64,000 bases of DNA from CABZJG01 sp902512685 (GCA_051201605.1 CP179201.1:1984001-2048000); one strand, 5' to 3'. Shown: positions 18,467 to 27,639, numbered from the stretch's first letter. Notes: generated by a model from the sequence alone, not told the origin. Program-made: numbers and translations.

Positions 18467-19684
18467 TTAAGGAGCAAGCTGGAAGCGAAAATTAGCTAAC
18501 CTTTCCAGTAAGATTTTAAGTTTTTGTGCATCTACATTCGCAAAAGCCAACCTTAAGTGTTGTTTAGAAGAGACCATTTCAAGGGGAGCAAACATTTCCC
18601 CAGGTAAAGCTAAAACAGCCGATTTTTCAACAAGCATCTTCGCCAAATCAAAAGACGAAAGAGTGAAAGGATGTTGTACATAAGCGAAATAAGCCCCGCA
18701 GCCCATAAGTTTCCAGCCTTTGCCGGAAAGAGGATCAAACGAGTTTCGGATGAAAGCTTGCCGCTCAAGCAACTCTTTGCGCTGCTCAGCCACCCAATCA
18801 GAAAGGTTTTCCAATCCCCACAAAGCGGCATATTGCCCAACCTGAGAAGGGCAAATGGTTACAGAATCGAGAAATTTCTCAATTTCGGCCATTAAAGTGC
18901 TTGATCCAACTACCGCTCCAACCCTGTGTCCTGTCAAATGGTAGGATTTCGAAAATGAATATAGCTGAATAAGTGTCTTGTCCCAATCAGGATCTGCAAG
19001 CAGACCATGCGGAGGGCTGTCTTTACTTCTAAAGTCTTTATATGTTTCATCCAAAATCAACGCGATTTTTCGTTTTTTGGCAAGTTCATAAAACTCATTT
19101 AATAGCGCATCGGGGTATTCTATCCCCGACGGATTATTCGGGGTGACCAAAACAATAGCTTTGGTTTTGCTGGTTATCATCGAAGCCGCATTATTCGGAT
19201 CAGGCAGTAAATCGCTTCCCGTCATTAATGGGCGGGTGATCATGCCATTCATATCCAGCCACATTTTGTGATTAAAGTACCAGGGCGCTGGCAGAATTAT
19301 TTCATCACCTTGATCAGCGATTGCAGATATAACAGCGCAAAAAGCTTGGTTGCACCCAGAGGTAATAGCGACGTTATGTGCCGCTACACTGCCAAAATAC
19401 GATTTGCTCCAATGTTTGGCCAAAGCGCTACGCAATTCGGGCATTCCTAATATCTCACCGTAGAGATGGGCTTTGGGGTCGTTCAAAACAAATTTGGCCA
19501 AAGCTTCGCGCAAAACTTGAGCAGGTGGTTCCGTGGGCGCGGCTTGAGAGACGTCAATCAATGGGTGATTGGGTGAAAACTCAATGCCATCCAACCAATC
19601 ACTTGCTTTTTTTATGGGGGCAGGCGCGGTAAATTTGGTGCGTCCTGACAAACTAGATAGATCAGATGTTGTTCGGGACACCAT
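18467..19684 (-). CDS. Class I/II pyridoxal-phosphate-dependent aminotransferase
   Basis: This is a 405-residue fold-type I aminotransferase. Visible elements are AHLYGEILGMPELR near residue 77, the TSGCNQAF phosphate-binding region, LVTPNNPSGIEYP, LDETYKDF and the PLP-lysine motif YSFSKSYHLTGHRVG. The substrate cannot be fixed from sequence; aspartate/aromatic or methionine-type aminotransferases of this clade look alike. It starts 6 bp after gpt and is followed 52 bp later by the PpiD-type gene, so gpt, this gene, ppiD and trpE probably form one transcript. Confidence 0.88.
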   Translation of the reverse strand: MVSRTTSDLSSLSGRTKFTAPAPIKKASDWLDGIEFSPNHPLIDVSQAAPTEPPAQVLREALAKFVLNDPKAHLYGEILGMPELRSALAKHWSKSYFGSVAAHNVAITSGCNQAFCAVISAIADQGDEIILPAPWYFNHKMWLDMNGMITRPLMTGSDLLPDPNNAASMITSKTKAIVLVTPNNPSGIEYPDALLNEFYELAKKRKIALILDETYKDFRSKDSPPHGLLADPDWDKTLIQLYSFSKSYHLTGHRVGAVVGSSTLMAEIEKFLDSVTICPSQVGQYAALWGLENLSDWVAEQRKELLERQAFIRNSFDPLSGKGWKLMGCGAYFAYVQHPFTLSSFDLAKMLVEKSAVLALPGEMFAPLEMVSSKQHLRLAFANVDAQKLKILLERLANFRFQLAP

Positions 19685-19690
19685 TCAAGT

Positions 19691-20194
19691 TTAATCCGTT
19701 CCGCGAAAGGGCTCTACATATTGTAAAGCCATATCCCAAGGAAAGAATATCCACGTATCCTGGCTTACTTCGGTGATAAAGGTGTTGACCTGTGCGCGGC
19801 CTTTAGGTTTTGCATAAACAGTTGCAACATGCGCCTTTGGCACCAACTTGCGCACAACTTCCAGTGTGCGCCCGGTATCGACCAGATCATCAATGATCAA
19901 AACACCCGTTCCGTCACCCACAAGATCCATATCAGGTGCCTTTATAACATGTGGCTCGCTTTGCGATTGATGATTATAGGACTTAATGCTGATGGTATCG
20001 ACTGTTCTGATATCAAGCTCTCGGGCGACAATCATTGCCGGTGCCATGCCGCCTCGGGTTATTGCAACGACAACACGCCAACCACTTTGTGATGGTCCTT
20101 GGCCATCCAACCTCCAAGCCAGAGCTCTTGCATCCCGGTGAAGTTGATCCCAACTTACATGAAAACCTTTTTCGTGAGGAAGACGATCAGTCAT
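19691..20194 (-). CDS. gpt: Xanthine-guanine phosphoribosyltransferase
   Basis: Gpt salvages guanine and xanthine by attaching them to PRPP. The 167-residue protein has the PRPP motif VLIIDDLVDTGRTLE and the N-terminal VVVAITRGGMAPAM loop. I chose the ATG at 20194 (MTDRLPHEKGF), because GAAAGG lies about 10 nt upstream and the size then fits the family; an in-frame extension to 20251 has no support. It is the first gene of the leftward gpt-aminotransferase-ppiD-trpE run. Confidence 0.94.
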   Translation of the reverse strand: MTDRLPHEKGFHVSWDQLHRDARALAWRLDGQGPSQSGWRVVVAITRGGMAPAMIVARELDIRTVDTISIKSYNHQSQSEPHVIKAPDMDLVGDGTGVLIIDDLVDTGRTLEVVRKLVPKAHVATVYAKPKGRAQVNTFITEVSQDTWIFFPWDMALQYVEPFRGTD

Positions 20195-20313
20195 CGCAGT
20201 GCTACCTTTCAGATTTATGCGATTAACGCGGTTGTTAGATTGGATACGCAAACCATATTACATTTTTTCACTTCACCAAATCGCAAATCTGTCAGCATTT
20301 GTCACAGGCATTT

Positions 20314-21135
20314 TCAATCTTTTCGCCCCGTCACCACATCTATATCGGGCGCATCAACGGCCTTCATTCCAACCACGTGGTATCCAGCATCTACATGCAG
20401 AACCTCGCCGGTGACACCTGATCCTAAATTCGACAAAAGATAAAGAGCCGATTTTCCGACATCATCGATAGTGACGTTTCGGCGAAGAGGAGAGTTAAGT
20501 TCATTCCATTTTAGGATGTACCTAAAATCACCAATTCCAGATGCTGCCAGCGTTTTAATTGGTCCAGCTGAAATCGCATTAACACGAATATTATCTTTAC
20601 CAAGATCTTCGGCCAAATACATCACAGAAGCTTCCAAAGCGGCCTTGGCGACACCCATAACATTATAATGTGGCATGACCTGCTCGGCGCCGTAATATGT
20701 AAGTGTAAGGATAGACCCGCCTGGGTTCATTATTTTTTCAGCGCGCTGCACCACGGCGGTAAAGGAATAAACAGAAATATCCATGGTCATTGCAAAATTA
20801 TCTCTACTGGTATCTACATACCGGCCGCGCAACTCGCCTTTGTCAGAAAAACCTATGGCATGAACAACAAAATCTAATTTTCCCCATGTTTTTTCAATAT
20901 TTGCAAATAACGTATCAAGGCTTTCGGCGTCGGATACATCGCATTCAATGATGTAATCGCTGTTGGCTTTTTCGGCCAAGGGTTTTACCCTTTTTTTTAA
21001 AGCTTCTCCTTGAAAAGAGAAACACAAATCAGCTCCTGCATCCACACAGCATTTTGCAATGCCCCACGCAATTGATTTTTCATTAGCAAGGCCCATGATA
21101 AGACCGCGTTTGCCTGCCATAAGATTATTTGACAT
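20314..21135 (-). CDS. fabI: Enoyl-[acyl-carrier-protein] reductase (NADH) FabI
   Basis: FabI performs the last reduction in each cycle of fatty-acid elongation. The 273-residue short-chain dehydrogenase has the FabI-type nucleotide motif GLANEKSIAWGIA, HAIGFSDK, the Tyr-x6-Lys catalytic pair in MPHYNVMGVAKAALE and the ISAGPIKTLAASGI segment. I chose the ATG at 21135 (MSNNLMAGKRG), because GGAG lies 7-8 nt upstream; a second ATG six codons earlier has no good ribosome site. It is divergent from pdxH with about 100 bp between the starts. Confidence 0.95.
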   Translation of the reverse strand: MSNNLMAGKRGLIMGLANEKSIAWGIAKCCVDAGADLCFSFQGEALKKRVKPLAEKANSDYIIECDVSDAESLDTLFANIEKTWGKLDFVVHAIGFSDKGELRGRYVDTSRDNFAMTMDISVYSFTAVVQRAEKIMNPGGSILTLTYYGAEQVMPHYNVMGVAKAALEASVMYLAEDLGKDNIRVNAISAGPIKTLAASGIGDFRYILKWNELNSPLRRNVTIDDVGKSALYLLSNLGSGVTGEVLHVDAGYHVVGMKAVDAPDIDVVTGRKD

Positions 21136-21235
21136 GTGGTAATCTCCAACCATTATATTTAGATGACCGTGTAGGCGATTGAGGCTTCTACATCAAGCCT
21201 AGCTAAATCAGTATGAATAATTTTAAGGTGATGAA

Positions 21236-21841
21236 ATGGAAAAGCGAACAGGTATATTTTCCGGAGATGACCCATTTGATATCGCAAAAGAATGGCTCCA
21301 AGAAGCAGAAAAAAGCGAAATAAATGATCACAATGCAATTGCGCTTGCCACTGTGGATAGCAAAGGGTTGCCAAACGCTCGTATGGTTCTTTTAAAAGAC
21401 ATAGAAGCCAGTTCTTTTGTTTTTTATACCAATTACAACAGTCAGAAGGGCCACGAGATTGACAGCACTGGGAAAGCAGCATTTGTAATCCACTGGAAAT
21501 CATTAAGGCGGCAGATCAGGGTTCGCGGACTTGTTGAAAAAGAACAAGGAACGATGGCAGATGAATATTTTTCATCTCGATCACTCCAAAGCCGAATTGG
21601 AGCTTGGGCTTCACCCCAGTCAGAACCGATCGAATCGCGAAATCAATTAATGAAAGAAGTTGCCAAACAAACCGCGCAAAACCGGCTTCACCCAGAACGC
21701 CCGCCACATTGGGGGGGATTCCGAATTTTGCCGCTAGAAATTGAATTTTGGTCTGACGGGGCATTTCGGCTTCACGACAGATTCCAATGGCGTCGCAAGG
21801 CAGTATCTTTGCCTTGGGCTATACACCGTTTGGCGCCTTAA
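21236..21841 (+). CDS. pdxH: Pyridoxine/pyridoxamine 5'-phosphate oxidase
   Basis: PdxH oxidises pyridoxine or pyridoxamine phosphate to pyridoxal 5'-phosphate with FMN. The 201-residue protein contains NARMVLLKD, FVFYTNYNSQKG, HWKSLRRQIRVRG, SRIGAWASPQSEPI and the C-terminal FWSDGAFRLHDRF...WRR motif. All are characteristic of the family, and the length is normal. AAGGTG stands 5 nt before the ATG. Several PLP enzymes are encoded nearby, but no operon link is visible. Confidence 0.95.
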   Translation: MEKRTGIFSGDDPFDIAKEWLQEAEKSEINDHNAIALATVDSKGLPNARMVLLKDIEASSFVFYTNYNSQKGHEIDSTGKAAFVIHWKSLRRQIRVRGLVEKEQGTMADEYFSSRSLQSRIGAWASPQSEPIESRNQLMKEVAKQTAQNRLHPERPPHWGGFRILPLEIEFWSDGAFRLHDRFQWRRKAVSLPWAIHRLAP

Positions 21842-21952
21842 GAAATTACTTGAGCCCTCCTGTCTTCAACAAAAATGTTTAATCTAACCGGAATATGGTT
21901 TTACTAACTGTATCCTTAGGGGTATTGTATATATACTTAGAGATATTTTTTG

Positions 21953-22477
21953 GTGATTTCAGTGGATCAAGACCTAGAGCAACTGTCGCTGGCAGGATAT
22001 TTAAAGTGGTATAACCCTTTAAAGGGGTTTGGATTTGTGGTGGAAGAAGTATCGAACAAAGATATTCTACTGCACGCAAATGTCTTACAGAAATTTGGGC
22101 GCAATTCGATTGCCGAAGGTGCTTTTATTGACTTTAAAGCGCAAAAGACTTCTCGAGGCCTGCAGGTTGCCGAAATTTTATCGATTGATCCAAGTTCTTT
22201 GCCTCGGCCAGATTTAAAAGATCTTGAAAATATTGAACATAGCTACATTCAAACACTGCCTTTAGAGCCTGCAAGAGTTAAATGGTTTGACTCTGTAAAA
22301 GGTTTTGGATTTGTAAACATTTACGGGAAAGATACTGACGTATTTATTCATATCGAAATTTTACGAAGGTCTGGCCTGACAGATTTACAAGCGGGGGAGG
22401 CCGTTGCTTTGCGCGTAATTGATGGACAGCGCGGAAAAATGGCTGCGGAATTATGTTCTTGGGAAAGCGCCATATAG
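21953..22477 (+). CDS. Tandem cold-shock-domain protein
   Basis: The roughly 174-residue protein carries two cold-shock domains, each with the RNA/ssDNA-binding pattern: KWYNPLKGFGFV (first, about residues 17-75) and KWFDSVKGFGFV (second, about 107-170). It is likely an RNA chaperone or a nucleic-acid-binding regulator in the cytoplasm. Start choice is uncertain: no ATG is available, and GTG at 21953 has AGAGA about 9 nt upstream; the alternatives are TTG 21950 and GTG 21962. It overlaps the next gene (DUF192) by 25 nt, so the two are probably coupled. Paired CSDs in one chain are typical of alphaproteobacteria. Confidence 0.88.
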   Translation: MISVDQDLEQLSLAGYLKWYNPLKGFGFVVEEVSNKDILLHANVLQKFGRNSIAEGAFIDFKAQKTSRGLQVAEILSIDPSSLPRPDLKDLENIEHSYIQTLPLEPARVKWFDSVKGFGFVNIYGKDTDVFIHIEILRRSGLTDLQAGEAVALRVIDGQRGKMAAELCSWESAI

Positions 22478-22962
22478 CAAAAATCAATCTAATTTTTTTG
22501 CTACCATTTTTTACGTTTATTGTGGTGAATGCCTTATATGCATCCACTGTCTCTAAATCTGAATTTTTAGAGATTAGGGGCTTTTGGGGGAGCGCCTGCT
22601 TTTTGGTAAAGGTTGCGGATACACCATCCAAGAGAGCCAAAGGGCTTATGCACATCGATCACATGCCCAAAGATCAAGGGATGTTATTTGTTTACCCAGA
22701 ACCGATGGACGTTTCGTTTTGGATGAAAAATACAAAAATACCTTTAGATATGCTATTTTTGAATTCTGCTGGGCGCGTAGAATACATACACTCAAACGCT
22801 AAACCTCAGGATCGAACAATTATCAACGGAGGTAAGGAAATCCAATATGTTGTGGAAATAAATGGAGGGCTCTCGGAAAAACTAGGCATTTCCATTGGAT
22901 CCTTTGGGCACCATTGGATGATTTCTAAAGAACCCATATTGAGTTGCACATTTAACGAGTGA
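22453..22962 (+). CDS. Exported DUF192 family protein
   Basis: The 169-residue protein has an N-terminal signal peptide (about residues 1-30) and a single DUF192 domain with RAKGLMHIDHMP, GMLFVYPEP and FWMKNTKIPLDMLFL. The family is found in the periplasm or outside the cell, and its biochemical role is not established. The ATG lies inside the end of the cold-shock gene (25-nt overlap), suggesting translational coupling between a nucleic-acid-binding protein and an exported protein. That is a puzzling but apparently conserved pairing. Confidence 0.85.
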   Translation: MFLGKRHIAKINLIFLLPFFTFIVVNALYASTVSKSEFLEIRGFWGSACFLVKVADTPSKRAKGLMHIDHMPKDQGMLFVYPEPMDVSFWMKNTKIPLDMLFLNSAGRVEYIHSNAKPQDRTIINGGKEIQYVVEINGGLSEKLGISIGSFGHHWMISKEPILSCTFNE

Positions 22963-23032
22963 TTATTTTCTGTCCAAACCGTGATGTTTGCCCTTTTCAA
23001 ACCTATTGCAATTGGTTAGATACCGCCTTGTT

Positions 23033-23109
23033 CGGGGCGTAGCGCAGCCTGGTAGCGCGACGGTTTTGGGTACCGTAGGTCGCAAGTTCGAATCTTGCCG
23101 TCCCGACCA
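23033..23109 (+). tRNA. tRNA-Pro (anticodon TGG)
   Basis: A 77-nt cloverleaf is clear: acceptor CGGGGCG pairs with CGTCCCG (one G-U), the D arm is AGCGCAGCCTGGTAGCGC, the anticodon stem ACGGT/ACCGT encloses TTTGGGT with anticodon TGG, and the T arm contains GTTCGAATC. The CCA end is encoded. It lies alone between the DUF192 gene and the nrdJ leader. Confidence 0.96.
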
Positions 23110-23658
23110 CTAATTTTAAATGTTTTTTTAACCCTTCCAGAATTAGAAATTTTTTCATTTTATAGTTCATTTTTACCTATCAGCGATAGACAGCATTTTT
23201 GATTTTAAATACCGGAATAAAACCCGTCCCTTATTTTTGAAATTGTTTTAGTTATCTTTGCGTTAGTTATCCGTTATAAAATTGCTGGAATTTATTTTTG
23301 AATTTTTCACTGAAACCTTTTATCCGATTCTATCCTTCAGGATATGCCTTTAAACCGCTAGGTATAGACAAAACTCGACATCAGCATACTAATTGTTGTG
23401 GCATTTATGACTATTTTCACAGAATCAAAATTATTGCTGTTTGGTAATTCATAACTCATGCGGCAAACCAATTGCAGCTTTGGATTTCATTTCATTGGTA
23501 AAGCAAAGCACGTAAACCATCGCATAATATGAAGTTTTTGCATGCAAAATTATTTCAGATATTTTTTGAAGAAATGACTGAGATAAACAAGACAGCCCAA
23601 AATAAAATTAACATACAGACGTCAAGGGAAAATTTTGGAAATTTTATAAAAAAATGCG
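23110..23658. other. AT-rich non-coding region between tRNA-Pro and the nrdJ promoter
   Basis: About 550 bp without a credible gene. All reading frames are short and no ribosome sites accompany them. The composition is more AT-rich than the flanks. I see no repeat, transposon remnant or integrase-type attachment duplication of the tRNA 3' end here. Confidence 0.6.
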
Positions 23659-23687
23659 TTGACCATCTTGGTGCTCCTACGTCAGAT
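23659..23687 (+). promoter_or_regulatory. Candidate promoter of nrdJ
   Basis: TTGACC (23659-23664) is followed 17 nt later by TCAGAT (23682-23687), a good -35 with a weak -10. If used, transcription would begin near 23694 and give a leader of about 160 nt before the nrdJ ATG. Confidence 0.35.
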
Positions 23688-23693
23688 TGTACG

Positions 23694-23855
23694 GGCTTAT
23701 AGCGGCACTACAACATATAGTATCTCGTTCTCCCATAAGGCAGGGTTGGAAGCGGATATTACTTTTGTCAAACGCATCAAGCGATAGGCGGGGGCCGCAT
23801 GAATAGCAGGCATAATGCTGAACGATACAAAAAGAATAACAAACAAGGCAAAAAG
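23694..23855 (+). promoter_or_regulatory. Long, possibly structured leader of nrdJ
   Basis: The stretch before nrdJ contains pairable segments: GCGGC (23702-23706) with GCCGC (23794-23798) as an outer stem, ACTA/TAGT (23707-23710/23718-23721), and CGC-ATCAA-GCG (23773-23783). Weinberg and colleagues described an nrdJ RNA motif upstream of class II RNR genes in proteobacteria and marine metagenomes; this leader is a candidate member, but I cannot check it against the model. No B12-box of a classical cobalamin riboswitch is visible. Confidence 0.35.
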
Positions 23856-26800
23856 ATGAAAATTGAAAGAAAATTCACAAAAGCCGGGCAAGATGCCTAT
23901 TCCGACATTGATTTTATCAAAACTTCCTCTGAAATAAGAAACCCAGATGGGACAGTGGTTTTTCATCTAGACGATGTAGAGGTTCCGTCTTCTTGGTCTC
24001 AGGTGGCCAGTGACGTTATTGCCCAAAAATATTTCCGCAAAGCCGGTGTGCCGGTAGAACTTAAAAAGACAAAAGAGAAAAATGTTCCTGAATTTTTGTG
24101 GCGCTCGCAAGCGTCTTCTGACGAAACTGCAATAACCGGCGAGACCTCGGCAAAGCAGGTATTTGACCGCTTGGCTGGCGCTTGGGCGTATTGGGGTTGG
24201 AAAGGCGGTTACTTCAGTACTGCTGAAGATGCGCAAGCTTATTACGACGAAATGCGGTATATGTTGGCGACCCAAAGGGCCGCGCCGAATAGCCCGCAGT
24301 GGTTTAACACAGGATTACATTGGGCATACGGAATTGATGGCCCAAGTCAGGGACATCATTATGTAGATTTCAAATCGGGAAAGCTGGTAAAATCAAAATC
24401 AGCATATGAGCACCCACAGCCTCATGCCTGTTTCATTCAATCTGTGACCGACGATCTCGTTAACGAGGGCGGAATCATGGATCTTTGGGTGCGCGAAGCG
24501 CGGCTGTTTAAATACGGATCCGGGACAGGTACAAACTTTAGCTCCCTTCGCGGTGACGGTGAGGCTTTGTCAGGTGGCGGCAAGTCTTCAGGGCTTATGG
24601 GATTCTTAAAGATTGGTGATCGGGCTGCGGGCGCAATTAAATCCGGTGGAACCACCAGACGCGCAGCAAAAATGGTCATCTGCGACGCTGACCATCCAGA
24701 TATCGAAAGCTTTATAGGCTGGAAGGTCAAAGAAGAGCAAAAAGTTGCCAGCATCGTAGCGGGCAGCAAAATGCATGAGGAAAAACTCAACGAGATTTTT
24801 TCGGCCATACGCGCGTGGGATGGTAGCAGTGAAGATTCGGTGAACTCTAGCAAAAACCCATCTTTAAAAACTGCCATAAGAGGCGCCAAAAAGGTCGCAA
24901 TACCAGAAACTTATGTGAAGAGAGTGTTGGATTACGCCAAGCAAGGGTATAGCAGCATCGAATTTCCAACATATGACACAGATTGGGATAGCGAAGCTTA
25001 TGCCTCGGTCTCTGGTCAAAACTCGAACAACTCGATACGTGTCACGGATGCGTTTTTGAAAGCCGTTGAGGCAGATGATGATTGGGAACTGATTAGACGC
25101 ACAGATGGATCAGTTGCTAAAACGATAAAAGCCAGAAAGCTTTGGGAAGATGTTGGACATGCTGCCTGGGCCTGCGCCGATCCTGGCATCCAATATCACG
25201 ACACCGTAAATGCGTGGCATACCTGCCCAGAAGACGGCGAGATCAGAGGATCAAACCCGTGCTCGGAATATATGTTCCTAGATGACACCGCATGTAATCT
25301 GGCCTCGATGAATTTGCTGAGTTTTCTAAAAGACGGTAAGTTCCAAGCTGATGATTATGTCCATGCTACACGGCTTTGGACCATAACATTAGAAGTTTCG
25401 GTTCTTATGGCTCAGTTTCCGTCCAAAGAAATTGCACAGCGCTCTTATGATTTCAGAACATTAGGGCTTGGCTATGCAAATATTGGCGGCCTACTGATGA
25501 ACATGGGGTTTGGTTATGATAGCGATGAAGGGCGCGCTCTTTGCGGTGCTTTAACGGCCATTATGACCGGCGTGTCATATGCAACAAGCGCGGAAATGGC
25601 GCGTGAGTTAGGTCCCTTTCCAAAGTATCAAAAAAATGCCGAACACATGCTGCGCGTTATTCGCAACCATCGCAACGCAGCTTTAGGCAAATCTACAGGC
25701 TATGAAGATCTGGCTATCAAGCCAGTGCCGCTAGACTGTGAAAACTGCCCAGACCAAGATTTGGTAATGCTTGCACAATCCAGTTGGAACAACGCGCTTT
25801 CGGCTGGCGAAAAGCATGGTTTTCGAAATGCTCAGACATCTGTTATTGCGCCAACGGGGACGATCGGGTTGGTCATGGACTGTGATACAACTGGAATTGA
25901 GCCCGACTTTGCATTGGTTAAGTTCAAAAAACTTGCAGGTGGTGGATATTTCAAGATCATCAACCGCTCAGTGCCCGCGGCGTTGGAAAAGCAGGGTTAT
26001 GGAAGTGCCCAAATTGAAGAGATCATCTCTTATGCAGTAGGCCATGGCTCTCTTGGCAATGCCCCAGGCATCCATCACACCAGTCTTATCGGGCATGGGT
26101 TTGGTCCGGCAGAGCTTGAAAAAATTGAAGCTGCTTTAGAATCTGCTTTTGATATCAGATTTGTGTTCAATCAATGGACACTTGGCGCAGAGTTCTGCAC
26201 CGGCGTTCTTGGCATTCCTGAAGAAAAGCTAAACGACCCAAGTTTTGATCTTTTGCGTCATCTCGGCTTTAGCAAAGCAGACATTGATGCCGCGAACGAT
26301 CATGTTTGTGGAACGATGACCTTAGAAGGGGCGCCGCATCTGGACAAAGAGCACTATCATATCTTTGATTGCGCCAATCCATGCGGCAAAAAAGGCAAAC
26401 GGTATCTTAATGTGAACAGCCACATTCACATGATGGCTGCGGCCCAATCGTTCATCTCGGGCGCCATCTCGAAAACCATAAACATGCCAAATGACGCAAC
26501 AATCGAAGATTGTCAAAAGGCCTATGAACTGAGCTGGTCGCTGGGCGTCAAAGCCAACGCACTATATCGCGATGGCTCAAAACTGTCGCAGCCACTGGCA
26601 TCGGCATTGGTTGAGGATGATGACGAAGCCGCTGAAATTCTTGAAAGCGGCAGTGCCCAGGAAAAGGCCGCTGTTCTTGCCGAAAAAATTGTTGAGAAGG
26701 TCATCGTCAAAGAAATCGTCAAATCTCATAGAGAGAAGATGCCAGAGCGCCGCAAAGGCTATACTCAAAAGGCAATTGTTGGGGGCCATAAAGTGTATTT

Positions 26801-27500
26801 GCGCACGGGCGAATACTCTGACGGCTCGCTCGGTGAAATTTTCATCGATATGCATAAAGAGGGTGCCGGTTTTCGCGCCATGATGAACAATTTCGCCATC
26901 GCAGTCTCTGTTGGCCTGCAATACGGCGTGCCTTTAGAAGAATTTGTGGACGCCTTCACCTTCACCAAGTTTGAACCTGCCGGCATGGTACAAGGAAACG
27001 ACAGCATCAAAAACGCCACGTCTATCCTTGATTATATTTTCCGCGAATTGGCTGTTAGCTATCTGGATAGAACCGATTTGGCACATGTGAAACCCGAAGG
27101 TGCTGCGTTTGATGATTTAGGTCGCGGACAAGATGAGGGCATCAGAAATGTTAAGGAGCTTAGTGATGATAATGCCTCTAAGTCATTGGAAGTTCTAAAA
27201 CAAATTAGTTCCTCTGGATATCTAAGAAAGCGCCTTCCACGTGAGTTAGTGGTTCTTCAGGGTGGCCAGACAAGCGGTAATTTAGCAATGTCTGAAACAG
27301 CAGCAGTTGTTGCAGATATTCCGCAACAGGCACCTGAGACATCAACAATAGCGACGGCAAGTGCAATGGATGCCCGCACCAAAGCAAAAATGCAAGGTTA
27401 TGAAGGTGATCCATGCGGGGATTGTGGAAATTACACATTGGTTCGAAATGGAACTTGTATGAAATGCAACACCTGTGGGGCGACCTCAGGTTGTAGTTAA
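23856..27500 (+). CDS. nrdJ: Adenosylcobalamin-dependent (class II) ribonucleoside-diphosphate reductase
   Basis: NrdJ reduces ribonucleotides to deoxyribonucleotides using a radical generated from adenosylcobalamin, without an oxygen-dependent small subunit. The 1214-residue chain matches the long alphaproteobacterial form. Conserved parts include NSPQWFNTGL, GSNPCSEYMFLDDTACNLASMNL with active-site cysteines, the radical/substrate loop APTGTIGLVMDCDTTGIEP, and a Cys-rich C-terminal tail (CGDCGNYTL, CMKCNTCG) for reductant exchange or metal binding. I chose the ATG at 23856 (MKIERKFTKAG), because AAGG lies 8-12 nt upstream; an in-frame extension to 23799 is unsupported. No nrdAB genes are seen here. 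Confidence 0.96.
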   Translation: MKIERKFTKAGQDAYSDIDFIKTSSEIRNPDGTVVFHLDDVEVPSSWSQVASDVIAQKYFRKAGVPVELKKTKEKNVPEFLWRSQASSDETAITGETSAKQVFDRLAGAWAYWGWKGGYFSTAEDAQAYYDEMRYMLATQRAAPNSPQWFNTGLHWAYGIDGPSQGHHYVDFKSGKLVKSKSAYEHPQPHACFIQSVTDDLVNEGGIMDLWVREARLFKYGSGTGTNFSSLRGDGEALSGGGKSSGLMGFLKIGDRAAGAIKSGGTTRRAAKMVICDADHPDIESFIGWKVKEEQKVASIVAGSKMHEEKLNEIFSAIRAWDGSSEDSVNSSKNPSLKTAIRGAKKVAIPETYVKRVLDYAKQGYSSIEFPTYDTDWDSEAYASVSGQNSNNSIRVTDAFLKAVEADDDWELIRRTDGSVAKTIKARKLWEDVGHAAWACADPGIQYHDTVNAWHTCPEDGEIRGSNPCSEYMFLDDTACNLASMNLLSFLKDGKFQADDYVHATRLWTITLEVSVLMAQFPSKEIAQRSYDFRTLGLGYANIGGLLMNMGFGYDSDEGRALCGALTAIMTGVSYATSAEMARELGPFPKYQKNAEHMLRVIRNHRNAALGKSTGYEDLAIKPVPLDCENCPDQDLVMLAQSSWNNALSAGEKHGFRNAQTSVIAPTGTIGLVMDCDTTGIEPDFALVKFKKLAGGGYFKIINRSVPAALEKQGYGSAQIEEIISYAVGHGSLGNAPGIHHTSLIGHGFGPAELEKIEAALESAFDIRFVFNQWTLGAEFCTGVLGIPEEKLNDPSFDLLRHLGFSKADIDAANDHVCGTMTLEGAPHLDKEHYHIFDCANPCGKKGKRYLNVNSHIHMMAAAQSFISGAISKTINMPNDATIEDCQKAYELSWSLGVKANALYRDGSKLSQPLASALVEDDDEAAEILESGSAQEKAAVLAEKIVEKVIVKEIVKSHREKMPERRKGYTQKAIVGGHKVYLRTGEYSDGSLGEIFIDMHKEGAGFRAMMNNFAIAVSVGLQYGVPLEEFVDAFTFTKFEPAGMVQGNDSIKNATSILDYIFRELAVSYLDRTDLAHVKPEGAAFDDLGRGQDEGIRNVKELSDDNASKSLEVLKQISSSGYLRKRLPRELVVLQGGQTSGNLAMSETAAVVADIPQQAPETSTIATASAMDARTKAKMQGYEGDPCGDCGNYTLVRNGTCMKCNTCGATSGCS

Positions 27501-27611
27501 AAAAACAAAGAGACACGGGGAGGGTGCGCTCACCCCTGACGACGTTCAAGCCGCAGGCATAAACATAAATCGAGCGGTATAATGATGAGCTTGAACGGCG
27601 AGACTACAAAA

Positions 27612-27637
27612 GGGGGGCTATGCCCCCCATTTTTTTG
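27612..27637 (+). terminator. Rho-independent terminator after nrdJ
   Basis: GGGGGGC (27612-27618) and GCCCCCC (27622-27628) form a 7-bp GC stem with a 3-nt loop, followed by a run of T residues. It lies 110 bp after the nrdJ stop and next to the end of the convergent Lrp-family gene, where its A-rich 5' flank could also serve the other strand. Confidence 0.88.
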
Positions 27638-27639
27638 TT

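Noticed and set aside
23110..23855. Classical cobalamin riboswitch before nrdJ
   Set aside because: I found no B12-box or the characteristic conserved core, although nrdJ depends on adenosylcobalamin.
24437..24889. 150-codon antisense frame inside nrdJ
   Set aside because: Composition follows from the strongly coding nrdJ strand; the product resembles no known protein.
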